Shown piece after piece: positions 1 through 8,860 of a DNA stretch of 64,000 nucleotides. Position 1 is the first letter of the stretch. Every line of letters begins with the position of its first letter. The translations under genes were made by a program, and so were the position numbers. Where the stretch lies: assembly GCF_014779715.1 (NCBI RefSeq), contig NZ_JACXYU010000004.1, positions 310,001 through 374,000 of the forward strand, read 5' to 3'. This DNA is from Streptomyces chumphonensis (GTDB lineage: Bacteria > Actinomycetota > Actinomycetes > Streptomycetales > Streptomycetaceae). The notes under the pieces were generated by a model. The model made no database searches and was not told the origin of the DNA. It saw nothing but the letters and a program-made list of their open reading frames with translations.

Positions 1-539
1 CCCAGGTGCAGCCAGTCGAGCACCTCGGCCAGCTGCTCCAGGTAGCGCAGGGCCTCGCGGCGCTCGGTGACCGTCTCCAGGCCGTGCTCGGCCCGCCAGT
101 CGCGCAGGTCCAGCCCCTCGACGTGGTTCATCACGAGGCACAGGGCGCGGCCGGGCGGGTTCCCGGCCTCCCCGGACCGGTGCGGTGGCAGCCCCTCGAA
201 GTGCTCGCGGATGCCGACGACCCCGAGCCGGTGGACGAAGCGCAGCAGCTCCGCCTGCTCGCTCCAGCGCGTGCTGATCTTCGTGAACTCCTGCGGCCGC
301 ATCGTCTCCTGGGTGTCCAGCACCTTGACCACGACGGGCTCCGCCGCGCCGCCGAGCTGGATCTCCGCCAGGTACAGCACGGCCTCGCCGCCCCGACCGA
401 TGGAGCGCAGCAGTCGGTAGCGGTCCGGCGCGGACTCAGGACCGATGTAGAGACTGGTGTCCAACTCTCCCCCGTTGCTGATCTCAGGGCGAAGTCTCTC
501 CAACTCCCCCTGGCCGTAAGCCCTGTCGGCGCGGGTCAC
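1..539 (-). CDS. Serine/threonine protein kinase, N-terminal part (cut by window edge)
   Basis: Reading leftward from a GTG at 539, the frame stays open to base 1 and encodes the first 179 residues of a Hanks-type kinase. The glycine-rich loop reads RSIGRGGEAVLYLAE and is followed by VVVKVLD, which carries the candidate ATP-binding lysine. The DFG and HRD motifs would lie beyond the left edge. A stretch of about 27 residues precedes the kinase fold. No clear Shine-Dalgarno sequence precedes the GTG, and an internal TTG at the ELDTSLYIG stretch is a weaker alternative start. It is divergent from the STAS gene and may belong to the same stress-signalling neighbourhood. The family call is solid, but the target and full domain layout cannot be seen. 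Confidence 0.8.
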   Translation of the reverse strand, partial: MTRADRAYGQGELERLRPEISNGGELDTSLYIGPESAPDRYRLLRSIGRGGEAVLYLAEIQLGGAAEPVVVKVLDTQETMRPQEFTKISTRWSEQAELLRFVHRLGVVGIREHFEGLPPHRSGEAGNPPGRALCLVMNHVEGLDLRDWRAEHGLETVTERREALRYLEQLAEVLDWLHL

Positions 540-639
540 TGTAGTGGAACGCCCGGACCCGGCGGGGGCGGGTCCGGGGGCGGCGCTCGGGGAGACCCCC
601 GTCTTCCGCTGCGGGGACCGACCGGGGATCATGGGAGTC

Positions 640-1008
640 ATGACTACCGCGCACGAGAACTCGGCGGCCGGCGGGCCGAACCCCGCGAAGGTCGTCGCGG
701 ACGGACAGATGCGGGACGGCGTCCTCGTCGTGGCCGTGACCGGTGAGGTGGACCTGGACGCGGCCCAGGAGCTCAGCCGTGCGCTGGAGGGCGGGCTGGA
801 GGGCCCGGCGTCCTGTGTGGTCGCCGACTTCAGCCGGGTGACGTTCTGCGACTCCACCGGGCTCAACGTGCTGCTCCGGGCCCACCACGGCGGAGACCTG
901 CGGATCGCGGGCCCGCCGCCCTCCGTCACCCGGCTGCTGGAGCTGACCGGCGCGGACGCCGTCCTGCGCGTCTACCCGGACGTGGCGACGGCGGTGGCCG
1001 GGGGCTGA
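640..1008 (+). CDS. STAS-domain anti-sigma factor antagonist
   Basis: This 122-residue protein is almost entirely one STAS domain. The hallmark segment FCDSTGLNVLL carries the serine that partner anti-sigma kinases phosphorylate in the SpoIIAA/RsbV family. Unphosphorylated members bind the anti-sigma kinase and free the sigma factor. It is convergent with a SigF/SigB-type sigma gene, a natural regulatory target, but no RsbW-type kinase lies between them. The start is uncertain: ATG 640 is used, ATG 631 is in frame, and neither has an ideally spaced ribosome site. Function by family is secure; the sigma partner is inferred. Confidence 0.85.
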   Translation: MTTAHENSAAGGPNPAKVVADGQMRDGVLVVAVTGEVDLDAAQELSRALEGGLEGPASCVVADFSRVTFCDSTGLNVLLRAHHGGDLRIAGPPPSVTRLLELTGADAVLRVYPDVATAVAGG

Positions 1009-1027
1009 CACGAGCCCCGGCCACCGC
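991..1027 (+). terminator. Intrinsic-type hairpin overlapping the STAS stop codon
   Basis: The arm GCGGTGGCCGGGGGCT pairs with AGCCCCGGCCACCGC across a six-base loop, with one bulged G. The left arm includes the last codons and the stop of the STAS gene. No T-tract follows, as is usual in Streptomyces. It lies between convergent genes and could act on both. Confidence 0.65.
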
Positions 1028-1079
1028 CGCGGGTGGTCATCGCGCCGGCCACCTGCGGGCGGCCGTTCCGCGCGGTGGG

Positions 1080-1985
1080 TCAGCGTTCCGTCAGCAGCCC
1101 CTTGCGCAGCTTGCCGAGGGTGCGGGACAGCAGGCGGGAGATGTGCATCTGGGACAGGCCCAGCTCGGCACCGATCTGCGCCTGCGTCATCTCGTCCCCG
1201 AAGCGCATCTGCAGGATGCGGCGCTCGCGGTCGTCCAGCTCGGCCATCAGGGGCCGCAGGGACTCGAAGTTCTCGACGCCCTCCAGGGCCGGGTCGATCT
1301 CGCCGATCCGGTCGGCGACGCTCGGGCCGCCGCCGGTCTCACCGGTCTCGTCGCCGCCGGCGTCCAGCGAACCGGCCGTGTAGCCGTTGCTCGCGACGAC
1401 GCCCTCGATGACCTCGTCCTCGCTCAGGTCGAGGTGCCGCGCCAGCTCGGCGGTCGTGGGGGCGCGGCCGAGGCGCTGCGCGAGCTGGTCGCCGGCCTTG
1501 GCGAGGTCGATGCGCAGTTCCTGGAGCCGCCGGGGGACGCGCACCGACCAGCTCGTGTCGCGGAAGAAGCGCTTGATCTCGCCCATGATGTAGGGCACGG
1601 CGAAGGTGGTGAACTCCACCTCGCGCCCCGGGTCGAACCGGTCGATGGCCTTGATCAGCCCGATCGTGCCGACCTGGATCATGTCCTCCGTCTCGGCCGC
1701 GCGGTTGCGGAACCGGCGGGCGGCGTACCGCACGAGGGACAGGTTGATCTCGATCAGCGTGTTCCTGGCGTACTGGTACTCGGGGGTGCCCTCTTCCAGC
1801 GTCTGGAGCCGGTCGATGAAGAGCCGGGTGAGGTCCCGGGCGTCCATGGGGGCGACGGCCTGCGCCTCGCTGACGCGCGGCAGACCCGCCTCCGCCGCCA
1901 CACTCCCGTCCTGCGCGGCCGGCGCCGCGCCGGTGCCCTCCTGGACCGCGTGCGTCGACGGTGCGGCCGTTGCCATGGTGCTCAC
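1080..1985 (-). CDS. SigF/SigB-family RNA polymerase sigma factor
   Basis: The 301-residue protein has the group 3 (SigB/SigF/SpoIIAB-regulated) layout. Region 2 reads NLSLVRYAARRFRNR ... DMIQVGTIGLIKAIDRFD, region 3 reads SVRVPRRLQELR, and region 4 ends in the helix-turn-helix AQIGAELGLSQMHISRLL. GTG 1985 is chosen because GGAGGG sits five bases upstream; ATG 1976 is internal. About 60 low-complexity residues precede region 2. Streptomycetes carry several paralogues (SigF, B, G, K, L, M, N), and I cannot say which this is. It probably serves stress or sporulation promoters and is controlled post-translationally by an anti-sigma/antagonist pair such as the convergent STAS protein. Confidence 0.9.
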   Translation of the reverse strand: MSTMATAAPSTHAVQEGTGAAPAAQDGSVAAEAGLPRVSEAQAVAPMDARDLTRLFIDRLQTLEEGTPEYQYARNTLIEINLSLVRYAARRFRNRAAETEDMIQVGTIGLIKAIDRFDPGREVEFTTFAVPYIMGEIKRFFRDTSWSVRVPRRLQELRIDLAKAGDQLAQRLGRAPTTAELARHLDLSEDEVIEGVVASNGYTAGSLDAGGDETGETGGGPSVADRIGEIDPALEGVENFESLRPLMAELDDRERRILQMRFGDEMTQAQIGAELGLSQMHISRLLSRTLGKLRKGLLTER

Positions 1986-2218
1986 GAAAGCCCTCCCTGG
2001 ATTCGTTCCGTGGACGGCGGTCCGCCTACCCCCCATTTCCATGACCACACGCCCCCGAGCGGCCACCTTCACAGAAGCATCACACGATCTCCACATCGGA
2101 CCGGGGTGCCGCGCGGGCCCTCCGAGCGGGGGCTTCCGGCCTGCGGGGCGGGCGGTTCGCCGCTAGCGTGATGCCGTGAGGGCTCCGGACCGGGAGCCGG
2201 CGAGCGGAAGGCACGGTC

Positions 2219-2992
2219 ATGCCCGCACGACCTGAGGGCGTCCCCTGCTGGGCCGACATGATGGTGGCGGACCTGGACGCGGCCGAGCACTTCTACGGCG
2301 AGCTCCTCGACTGGACGTTCGTCGACGGCGGCGACGCACTCGGCAACTACACGGAGGCCCGCTCCGACGGCGCCGCCGTCGCCGCGCTGGCACCGCTGCT
2401 GCCGGGCCAGGAGGACTGGCCGACCACCTGGACGCTGTACTTCTCCTCCCGGGACGCGGACGCGACCGCCGAGCGGGTGCGCGCCGGGGGCGGCGCCGTC
2501 GTGATGGGGCCCACCAGCATCTTCGACATCGGCCGGATGTGCGTCGCCCGCGACCCGGGCGGCACCGTGTTCGGCGCCTGGCAGGCCGGGCGGCACCCGG
2601 GGTTCGGCAAGCGGGGGGTGGCCGGTGCGTTCGCCTGGGCCGAGGTGCGCACCGGTGCGCCCGAGGCGGCGGACGCGTTCTTCCCGGCCGTCTTCCCCTT
2701 CACGGAGCGCCCGCTTCCGGTGGCCGGGGGCGACGTGGCCGGCTGGGAGGCGGACGGGGAGCTCGTCGCCGCGCGTCGCCGCACGACCGGCGTGCCCGCC
2801 ACCGGGCCGCCGGCCTACGTCGACGTGCACTTCGGCGTCGCCGACTGCGACGAGGCCGTGGCCGCCGTGGAACGGCTCGGCGGGGAGGTGCGGGCGGGCC
2901 CCGCCGACGGCCCCTTCGGGCGGGTGGCCGCCGTGGCCGACCCGTGGGGCTCGCCCTTCTCCGTCATCGACCCCGCGCGCCGCGCGCCGTAG
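2219..2992 (+). CDS. VOC (glyoxalase/bleomycin-resistance fold) family protein
   Basis: A 257-residue protein with two tandem vicinal-oxygen-chelate modules. The first runs from about residue 8 (CWADMMVADLDAAEHFYGELLDW) to the ARDPGGTVFGAWQ segment. The second runs from about 135 (FAWAEVRTGAPEAADAFF) to VADPWGSPFSVIDP. The arrangement resembles actinobacterial hydroxylase-like VOC proteins whose substrates are mostly unknown. ATG 2219 has GGAAGG seven bases upstream. It stands alone between the sigma factor and the ergothioneine operon. No reaction is assigned. Confidence 0.8.
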   Translation: MPARPEGVPCWADMMVADLDAAEHFYGELLDWTFVDGGDALGNYTEARSDGAAVAALAPLLPGQEDWPTTWTLYFSSRDADATAERVRAGGGAVVMGPTSIFDIGRMCVARDPGGTVFGAWQAGRHPGFGKRGVAGAFAWAEVRTGAPEAADAFFPAVFPFTERPLPVAGGDVAGWEADGELVAARRRTTGVPATGPPAYVDVHFGVADCDEAVAAVERLGGEVRAGPADGPFGRVAAVADPWGSPFSVIDPARRAP

Positions 2993-3119
2993 CCGCCGAC
3001 GCACCCCCGGTCGCTTTCGGCGACCGGTTTCGGACACAGGTTTCACCGGACAGCCGGGACGGGCAGTAAGGGTGATTGTGTGCCCCGTCCCGTGGTCCGC
3101 CGTTCCGGGAGGAGTTGCC

Positions 3120-4499
3120 GTGGACACCGTGGTACAGAACGCCGACAGTGGTCCCGATCCCCGTTCCGCGGGACCGCCCCCTCGCACCGACACCGACTCC
3201 GACACCGACCCCGGCGACGCCGGAGGCGGGCACGTCCGGACCGCACCCGACCCCGGCGCCGCCGGGCTGACGGAGGCGCGGGCCGCCTCGTACATCGGGG
3301 GCATCTGCTTCAAGACCGGCCCGCCCCGACGCGTCGGGGTGGAGCTGGAATGGCACGTCCGCGACCGGGACGACCCCGCCCGCGCGGTGCCCGTCAAGCT
3401 GATCGACGCCGCCCTCGCCCCGTTCCTGCCGGGCGGCACCCCCGGGCGGCTGCCCGGCGGCAGCCGCATCACCCGGGAGCCGGGCGGTCAACTGGAGCTG
3501 AGCAGCCCGCCGGGGGAGTCGCTGGCCGCCTGCCTCAGCCTCGCCGCCGCCGATGTCGCCGTCGTCCGCGAGGTGCTGGCCGCCGCCGGGGCCGCACTGC
3601 ACGGCCACGGAGTCAACCCCCACCGCACTCCGCCCCGGGTGCTCGACCACCCCCGGTACCGGGCCATGGAGGCCCACTTCGACCGGCTCGGTCCCTGGGG
3701 GCGGGCCATGATGCGCGGCACCGCCGCCGTCCAGGTCAGCCTCGACGCCGGTGACGAGGGTGACGGCCCCACCGGCTACCGGCGGCGCTGGGACCTCGTC
3801 CACCGGCTCGGTCCCGTCCTGGTCGCCGCCTTCGCCAACTCGCCGCGTTGGAACGGCCGCCGCACCGGCTGGGCCTCCACCCGGCAGCGCATCTGGTACC
3901 ACACCGACCCCGGACGTACCCGGCCGCCGCGCCTGGGCGTACCGCCCCGGAGCGAGTGGGCCCGCTACGCGCTCGACGCGCCGCTGCTGTGCCTGCGCCG
4001 CGAGCACGACGGCCCGGGCGCGGACTGGACGGCCCCGCCCCGGCTGACGTTCCGCGACTGGCTGCGCGGCGACTGCGCCGAACGGCCGCCCACCCGGGCC
4101 GACCTGGACTACCACCTCAGCACCCTCTTCCCGCCCGTCCGCCCGCGCGGCTGGCTGGAACTGCGCATGATGGACGCCCAGCCGGGCGACGGGTGGGTCG
4201 CCGCCACGGCGGTCGCCGCGACGCTGCTGGACGATCCGCGCGCCGCCGCCGCCGCGTTCGCGGCCACCGAGCCCCTGGCCGCCCGGCCGCCCGGCCCGGC
4301 CCTGTGGTTGCGGGCCGCCCGCTACGGGCCCGCCGATCCGCTGCTCGGCCCGGCGGTGCGGGCCTGCGTGGCCGCCGCCGAGTCCGCGCTCGCCACCACG
4401 GCGGACGGCGGTACCGCGCACCGGGCCGTCGCCGAGTTCGCCGAACGTTACGCCGATCGTGGCCGTTGCCCGGCCGACGCCCACCGAGGAGCCGCCTGA
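3120..4499 (+). CDS. egtA: EgtA, glutamate-cysteine ligase of ergothioneine synthesis
   Basis: EgtA makes gamma-glutamylcysteine, the sulfur donor used by EgtB. The GCS2-type fold is recognisable from the early RRVGVELEWHV segment and the later GTAAVQVSLD, RIWYHTDP and GWLELRMMDAQPG stretches. GTG 3120 is chosen because GGGAGGAG lies five bases upstream. The 459-residue product has an unusual roughly 45-residue N-terminal tail rich in Asp, Thr and Pro (TDTDSDTDPGDAG) that looks disordered. It heads the egtABCD operon; its stop overlaps the egtB start (TGATG). The complete cluster makes the specific assignment safer than the fold alone. Confidence 0.93.
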   Translation: MDTVVQNADSGPDPRSAGPPPRTDTDSDTDPGDAGGGHVRTAPDPGAAGLTEARAASYIGGICFKTGPPRRVGVELEWHVRDRDDPARAVPVKLIDAALAPFLPGGTPGRLPGGSRITREPGGQLELSSPPGESLAACLSLAAADVAVVREVLAAAGAALHGHGVNPHRTPPRVLDHPRYRAMEAHFDRLGPWGRAMMRGTAAVQVSLDAGDEGDGPTGYRRRWDLVHRLGPVLVAAFANSPRWNGRRTGWASTRQRIWYHTDPGRTRPPRLGVPPRSEWARYALDAPLLCLRREHDGPGADWTAPPRLTFRDWLRGDCAERPPTRADLDYHLSTLFPPVRPRGWLELRMMDAQPGDGWVAATAVAATLLDDPRAAAAAFAATEPLAARPPGPALWLRAARYGPADPLLGPAVRACVAAAESALATTADGGTAHRAVAEFAERYADRGRCPADAHRGAA

Positions 4500-5998
4500 T
4501 GTCCGCCGTACCCGCCCGCCACGTGCCCCCGCCCGACGTGCCGCCGTCCGAGGTGGCCCCGTCCGGCGCGGACACCGCCGTGCCCGCCGTCGTCCCCTCG
4601 CCGCACCCCGACACCGCTCCCGAGTCCTGCGCCGCCCGGGCGCTCGCGGCCCTGGAGGCGGCACGGGCCCGCACCCTCGGCCTGGTCGACTGCCTGGACG
4701 AGGCCGGGCTCACCGCCCAGCACTCGCCCCTCATGTCCCCGCTGGCCTGGGACCTGGCCCACATCGGCAACCAGGAGGACCTGTGGCTGCTGCGCCGGGC
4801 GGGCGGCCGTCCCGGCGTCCGCCCGGACCTCGACCCCGTCTACGACGCGTTCCTCACCCCGCGCGCCGACCGGCCGGGGCTGCCGATGCTGCCTCCCGCG
4901 GAGGCCCGTCGCTATGTGGCCGAGGTGCGCGCACAGGCGCTGGAGGTGCTGGAGAAGGCGCCGTCGGACGCCGAACGGCTCACCCGCTCGGCGTTCGTCT
5001 TCGGCATGATCGCGCAGCACGAGCAGCAGCACGACGAGACGATGCTGGCCACGCACCAGCTGCGTCGGGGCCCGGCCGTGCTGCACGCGCCGCCCCCGCC
5101 CGGCGTGCCGGACGGCACCTCGCTGCCGCCGGAGGTCCTCGTCCCGGGCGGACCGTTCACCATGGGCACCGACGACGATCCGTGGGCCCTGGACAACGAG
5201 CGCTCGGCCCACCGCGTCGACGTCCCCGCCTTCTGGCTGGACACCACGCCCGTCACCGCCGGCGCCTACGCCGTGTTCATCGACGACGGCGGCTACGACG
5301 AGCCGCGCTGGTGGCATCCGGACGGCTGGGCGCACGTGCGGCGCACCGGGCTGCGCGCGCCGCTCTTCTGGCGCCGCGAGGCAGACGGCTGGACGCGTCG
5401 GCGCTTCGGCCGCGTCGAACCCGTGCCGCTCGACAGCCCCGTGCTGCACGTCAGCTGGTACGAGGCCGACGCCTACGCGCGCTGGGCCGGGCGGCGGCTG
5501 CCCACCGAGGCCGAGTGGGAGAAGGCGGCCCGGCACGACCCGGCCACCGGACGCTCCCGCCGTCACCCCTGGGGCGAGACCGATCCGGGGCCCGAGCACG
5601 CCAACCTCGGCCAGCGCCACCTGGAGCCCGCCCCGGCGGGGGCCTACCCGCTGGGCGAGGCGCCCTGCGGCGCCCGGCAGCTGCTCGGCGACGTCTGGGA
5701 GTGGACGGCCTCCGACTTCGCGCCGTATCCCGGCTTCGAGGCGTACCCGTACCGGGAGTACTCGGAGGTCTTCTTCCCCACGGGATCCGCCGGGGCCGGG
5801 GCCGGCGGATCCCCCGATTACAAGGTGCTGCGCGGCGGCTCGTTCGGCACCGCGCACGTGGCCTGCCGGACGACGTTCCGCAACTGGGACCATCCGGTCC
5901 GGCGGCAGATCTTCGCCGGTTTCCGCACGGCCCGTGCCGCCGACACCACGGCCGCCACCGCCCCGGCCACCGCAGCCCGACGGCCGGAGGGAGCCTGA
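4499..5998 (+). CDS. egtB: EgtB, iron-dependent hercynylcysteine sulfoxide synthase
   Basis: EgtB joins gamma-glutamylcysteine to hercynine with O2 at a non-haem iron. The N-terminal DinB-like domain carries the candidate three-histidine iron site: H88 in DLAHIGNQED, and H174 and H178 in AQHEQQHDETM. The C-terminal half is an FGE-sulfatase domain (PGGPFTMGTDDDPWALDNE, then RLPTEAEWEKAAR, GDVWEWTASDF and the terminal FRNWDHP...FAGFRTAR). The ATG overlaps the egtA stop, giving 499 residues, including a proline-rich leader of about 40. Translation is probably coupled to both neighbours. Confidence 0.95.
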   Translation: MSAVPARHVPPPDVPPSEVAPSGADTAVPAVVPSPHPDTAPESCAARALAALEAARARTLGLVDCLDEAGLTAQHSPLMSPLAWDLAHIGNQEDLWLLRRAGGRPGVRPDLDPVYDAFLTPRADRPGLPMLPPAEARRYVAEVRAQALEVLEKAPSDAERLTRSAFVFGMIAQHEQQHDETMLATHQLRRGPAVLHAPPPPGVPDGTSLPPEVLVPGGPFTMGTDDDPWALDNERSAHRVDVPAFWLDTTPVTAGAYAVFIDDGGYDEPRWWHPDGWAHVRRTGLRAPLFWRREADGWTRRRFGRVEPVPLDSPVLHVSWYEADAYARWAGRRLPTEAEWEKAARHDPATGRSRRHPWGETDPGPEHANLGQRHLEPAPAGAYPLGEAPCGARQLLGDVWEWTASDFAPYPGFEAYPYREYSEVFFPTGSAGAGAGGSPDYKVLRGGSFGTAHVACRTTFRNWDHPVRRQIFAGFRTARAADTTAATAPATAARRPEGA

Positions 5999-6894
5999 TG
6001 TGCCGTCACCTGGCCTACCTGGGACCTGCCGTCCCCCTGGCCCGGCTGCTCACCGGCGTCCGGTACGGGCTGTACGAGCAGGCGTGGGCGCCGCGTCGGC
6101 AGCGGTACGGGACGGTCAACGCCGACGGGTTCGGCGTCGGCTGGTACCCGCCGGGCGAGGGGGAGCGGCCCGCACGCTACCGACGCGCGGTGCCGATCTG
6201 GGCCGACGGGAACCTGCCGGACCTGGGCCGCGCCGTCCACAGCCACGCGGTGCTCGCGGCCGTCCGCGACGCCACGGCGGGCACGACGCAGGACGAGAGC
6301 GCCGCCGCGCCCTACACGGACGGCCCGTGGCTCTACAGCCACAACGGCGCCGTCCCCGACTGGACCCACCTCGTGGACGACCTCACGCCGTCGTCGCGTC
6401 CGCCCGCCGCCGAGCTGCTCGCGCTGGAGTCCCGCTGCGACTCCGCGCTGCTGTGGGCGCTGGCGCGGGCCCGGTTGCGCGCGGGCGAGCCGGCCGGAGG
6501 TGTCCTGGCCGATCTGGTGCTGCGCGTCGCGGCGGTCCGCCCCGGGGCGCGGCTCAACCTCCTCGTCACCGACGGCCGCACCGTCACGGCCACCCGGCAC
6601 GGCGACACGCTGTGGTACCGGACGGCCGAGGGGAGCGTCACCGTCGCCTCCGAACCGGACGCGCGCGACGGGTGGCGGGAGGTGCCGGAGGGGTCCGTGC
6701 TGCGGGCCACGCCCACGGCCGTGCGCACCACTGCGCTCGACGCCGCCGCGCGCCGCCCGGAGCCGCCGCCCGGACCACCGGCCTCCCGGCCGGCGGACGG
6801 CGGCGCGCCGCCCGCGGCGTCCGGAACCGCCGGGCGGCCGGACGGCCGTCCGCAGCCCGCAGCCACCGCCCCGGAGAGGACCACCCCGGCATGA
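5998..6894 (+). CDS. egtC: EgtC, class II amidotransferase-type hydrolase
   Basis: EgtC removes the glutamyl group from gamma-glutamyl hercynylcysteine sulfoxide. The product begins MCRHLAYLG, so Cys2 becomes the N-terminal nucleophile after methionine removal, as in class II glutamine amidotransferases. The VNADGFGVGWY and WLYSHNGAVPDW segments are typical of the fold. It has 298 residues; about the last 55 are a proline/alanine-rich tail not needed for the core. The start overlaps the egtB stop, and the stop overlaps the egtD start by four bases. Confidence 0.94.
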   Translation: MCRHLAYLGPAVPLARLLTGVRYGLYEQAWAPRRQRYGTVNADGFGVGWYPPGEGERPARYRRAVPIWADGNLPDLGRAVHSHAVLAAVRDATAGTTQDESAAAPYTDGPWLYSHNGAVPDWTHLVDDLTPSSRPPAAELLALESRCDSALLWALARARLRAGEPAGGVLADLVLRVAAVRPGARLNLLVTDGRTVTATRHGDTLWYRTAEGSVTVASEPDARDGWREVPEGSVLRATPTAVRTTALDAAARRPEPPPGPPASRPADGGAPPAASGTAGRPDGRPQPAATAPERTTPA

Positions 6895-7883
6895 CCAGCA
6901 GCTCCGACCGCTTCAGCCTCACCCGCCGCCTCCCCGCCGACCACCAGGCCGAGGCGCTGCGCTCCGACGTCCTCAAGGGCCTGACCGGACGGCCCAAGAC
7001 CCTGCCGCCCAAGTGGTTCTACGACGGGCGCGGCAGCGAACTCTTCGAGCGCATCACGCGTCTGCCCGAGTACTACCCCACCCGCGCCGAGCACGCGATC
7101 CTGCGGGAGCGGGCCGGCGAGATCGCCGAGGCGGCCGGGGCGGCCACCCTCGTCGAGCTGGGTTCGGGCTCCTCCCGCAAGACGCGGCTCCTGCTGGACG
7201 CCCTCACCGCGCGGGGCACCCTGCGGCTGTACGCGCCGCTGGACGTCAGTGAGGACGCCCTCGTCGCGGCGGGCGGCGCCCTGACGGCGGACTACCCGGG
7301 CCTCACGGTCGCGGCGGCCGTCACCGACTACGAGGTGGACCTCACGCTGCCGGGGGAGGCGCCCCGGCTCGTGGCCTTCCTCGGCGGCACCCTCGGCAAC
7401 CTGGACGACGCGGGCCGCCGTGCCTTCTACGCCGCGCTGCGCCCGCAGCTCGGCCCCGGGGACGGGCTGCTGCTGGGCGCGGACCTCGTGAAGCCGGCCG
7501 ACGTCGTCGTGCCCGCCTACGACGACGCCGAGGGGGTCACCGCCGCGTTCAACAAGAACGTCCTGCACGTGCTCAACCGGGAGCTGGGCGCGGGCTTCGA
7601 CCCGGACGCCTTCGACCACCGCGCGCTGTGGAACGCGCGGGAGTCGCGGATCGAGATGCGGCTGTGCTCGCGCCGGGCGCAGACGGTGCCGGTGCCGGCG
7701 CTCGACCTCACCGTCGACTTCGAACGCGGCGAGGAGCTGCGCACGGAGATCTCGGTGAAGTTCCACCGCGACGGCCTGACCGCCGAGCTGGCGCGGGCGG
7801 GTTTCGACGTTCGCCACTGGTGGACGGACGAGGGCGGGCGGTTCGCCCTCCTCCTCGCCACCCCTTCCCCGCAGGGCTCCTGA
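6891..7883 (+). CDS. egtD: EgtD, SAM-dependent L-histidine N-alpha-methyltransferase
   Basis: EgtD trimethylates histidine to hercynine, the first committed precursor of ergothioneine. The 330-residue protein has the family's N-terminal LPPKWFYDGRGSELFERIT and the SAM-binding loop TLVELGSGSSRKTRLLLDAL, followed by LVAFLGGTLGNL. ATG 6891 overlaps the egtC stop in an ATGA junction and is preceded by GGAGAGGA. No egtE-type PLP lyase is nearby; in streptomycetes that final C-S cleavage is usually encoded elsewhere. Confidence 0.95.
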   Translation: MTSSSDRFSLTRRLPADHQAEALRSDVLKGLTGRPKTLPPKWFYDGRGSELFERITRLPEYYPTRAEHAILRERAGEIAEAAGAATLVELGSGSSRKTRLLLDALTARGTLRLYAPLDVSEDALVAAGGALTADYPGLTVAAAVTDYEVDLTLPGEAPRLVAFLGGTLGNLDDAGRRAFYAALRPQLGPGDGLLLGADLVKPADVVVPAYDDAEGVTAAFNKNVLHVLNRELGAGFDPDAFDHRALWNARESRIEMRLCSRRAQTVPVPALDLTVDFERGEELRTEISVKFHRDGLTAELARAGFDVRHWWTDEGGRFALLLATPSPQGS

Positions 7884-8194
7884 GCCTCCGTCACCTCCGC
7901 TGTCCGCCGCGACGCCGGCGCCGGTTCCGACCGGTGCCGGCGTCGCGCTGTCGTCCGGGGGTGCGCGGGTGTGCGCGGGGGTGTGCGCCGGGGCGGTCGC
8001 GCGGCGATTCGCACGGTTTGCGGCGCGTGCGACCCGCCGGGTGGGGTATACGAACCGGGAGTCATCGCCCGAATGGGTCAACCAGACGGGACATTGCTCA
8101 CATATCACCTCAGCCTGAAAGCACACAGGTACACCCGGGCCGGGGAGCGGGTGCGCGCGCATCGCCGCGTGGCCCGCTCGTAGGAGGTGCCGCT
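7884..8194 (+). other. 311-bp gene-free stretch between egtD and the SRPBCC gene
   Basis: It holds the egt terminator hairpin near its left end and presumably the promoter of the SRPBCC gene in its right half, where AT content rises around 8050-8135. I could not pick a convincing -35/-10 pair. One short open frame in this interval has no ribosome site or recognisable product, so I do not call a gene. Confidence 0.5.
7909..7946 (+). terminator. Strong hairpin terminator of egtABCD
   Basis: GCGACGCCGGC and GCCGGCGTCGC pair perfectly, with further GCCGG/CCGG-type pairing inside, around a small TTCCGA loop. It starts about 25 bases after the egtD stop. Confidence 0.75.
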
Positions 8195-8773
8195 ATGCCG
8201 CAGGTGCAGGTCTACGTCTCTATCCCCCTGCCCGTCGACGAGGTCTTCGGCTTCCTGGCCGACGGACGCAATCTGCCGCAATGGCATTCCGGGGTCATGG
8301 AGATCCGGGGCACCGACCCCTTCGGGCCCCGGTGCGGCGAGGGGTGCGTCTACCGCTACCGCTTCCCGGGCCGGCACCGCGACTTCCGGCTGGAGTGCTG
8401 CGCGTTCGAGCCCGGCCGCCGGATCGGCTTCCTGGGCCAGCGCATGTGGACCCCGCTGGGCACCCAGGTGCCGCGCTACGACTTCCGGTTGTGGCCGCAC
8501 GGCCCCGGCTGCCGGGTGGGGGTGCAGGTCACGTGCTCGCTGACCGGCGGCATGCTCGCGCTGTGGCCGGTGGTGTCGGTGGGCTGGCGCCGCGACCTGC
8601 CGGACGACGTCCAGCGGCTCCACGAGGTGCTGACCGGGTCCGCGGAGCCGGCCGAGATCGGCTTCGACCCGGGGCCGGGCGTCATCCGCCCGCAGCACCC
8701 CCGGCCCCCGCGGTCCACCCAGCACCGCCCCCGCCGTCCGGCCCGCCGCTTCCGGCTCCCCGCCACCCGCTGA
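8195..8773 (+). CDS. SRPBCC (START-like) family protein
   Basis: The 192-residue product opens MPQVQVYVSIPLPVDEVFGFLADGRNLPQWHSGV, the typical first strand and helix of SRPBCC/polyketide-cyclase-like proteins that bind hydrophobic ligands. The domain runs to about residue 150. The last 35 or so residues are a basic proline/arginine-rich tail (RPPRSTQHRPRRPARR). ATG 8195 has AGGAGG upstream. The ligand and role are unknown, and the neighbours give no help. Confidence 0.75.
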   Translation: MPQVQVYVSIPLPVDEVFGFLADGRNLPQWHSGVMEIRGTDPFGPRCGEGCVYRYRFPGRHRDFRLECCAFEPGRRIGFLGQRMWTPLGTQVPRYDFRLWPHGPGCRVGVQVTCSLTGGMLALWPVVSVGWRRDLPDDVQRLHEVLTGSAEPAEIGFDPGPGVIRPQHPRPPRSTQHRPRRPARRFRLPATR

Positions 8774-8860
8774 CCGGCCGCCCCGGGCCCGGCCCGACGA
8801 CAGCGGGCCCGGCCGCCCCGCGACCGGGCGACCGGACCCGTTCCGTCGGGCGTCCCGGGA

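Noticed and set aside
484..1011. Minus-strand open frame opposite the STAS gene
   Set aside because: Composition is that of a shadow; the plus frame encodes a clear STAS domain.
8037..8055. GGGTAT resembling a SigB-type -10 upstream of the SRPBCC gene
   Set aside because: The nearest GTTT lies 24 bases upstream, outside the 14-16 base spacing of this promoter class.
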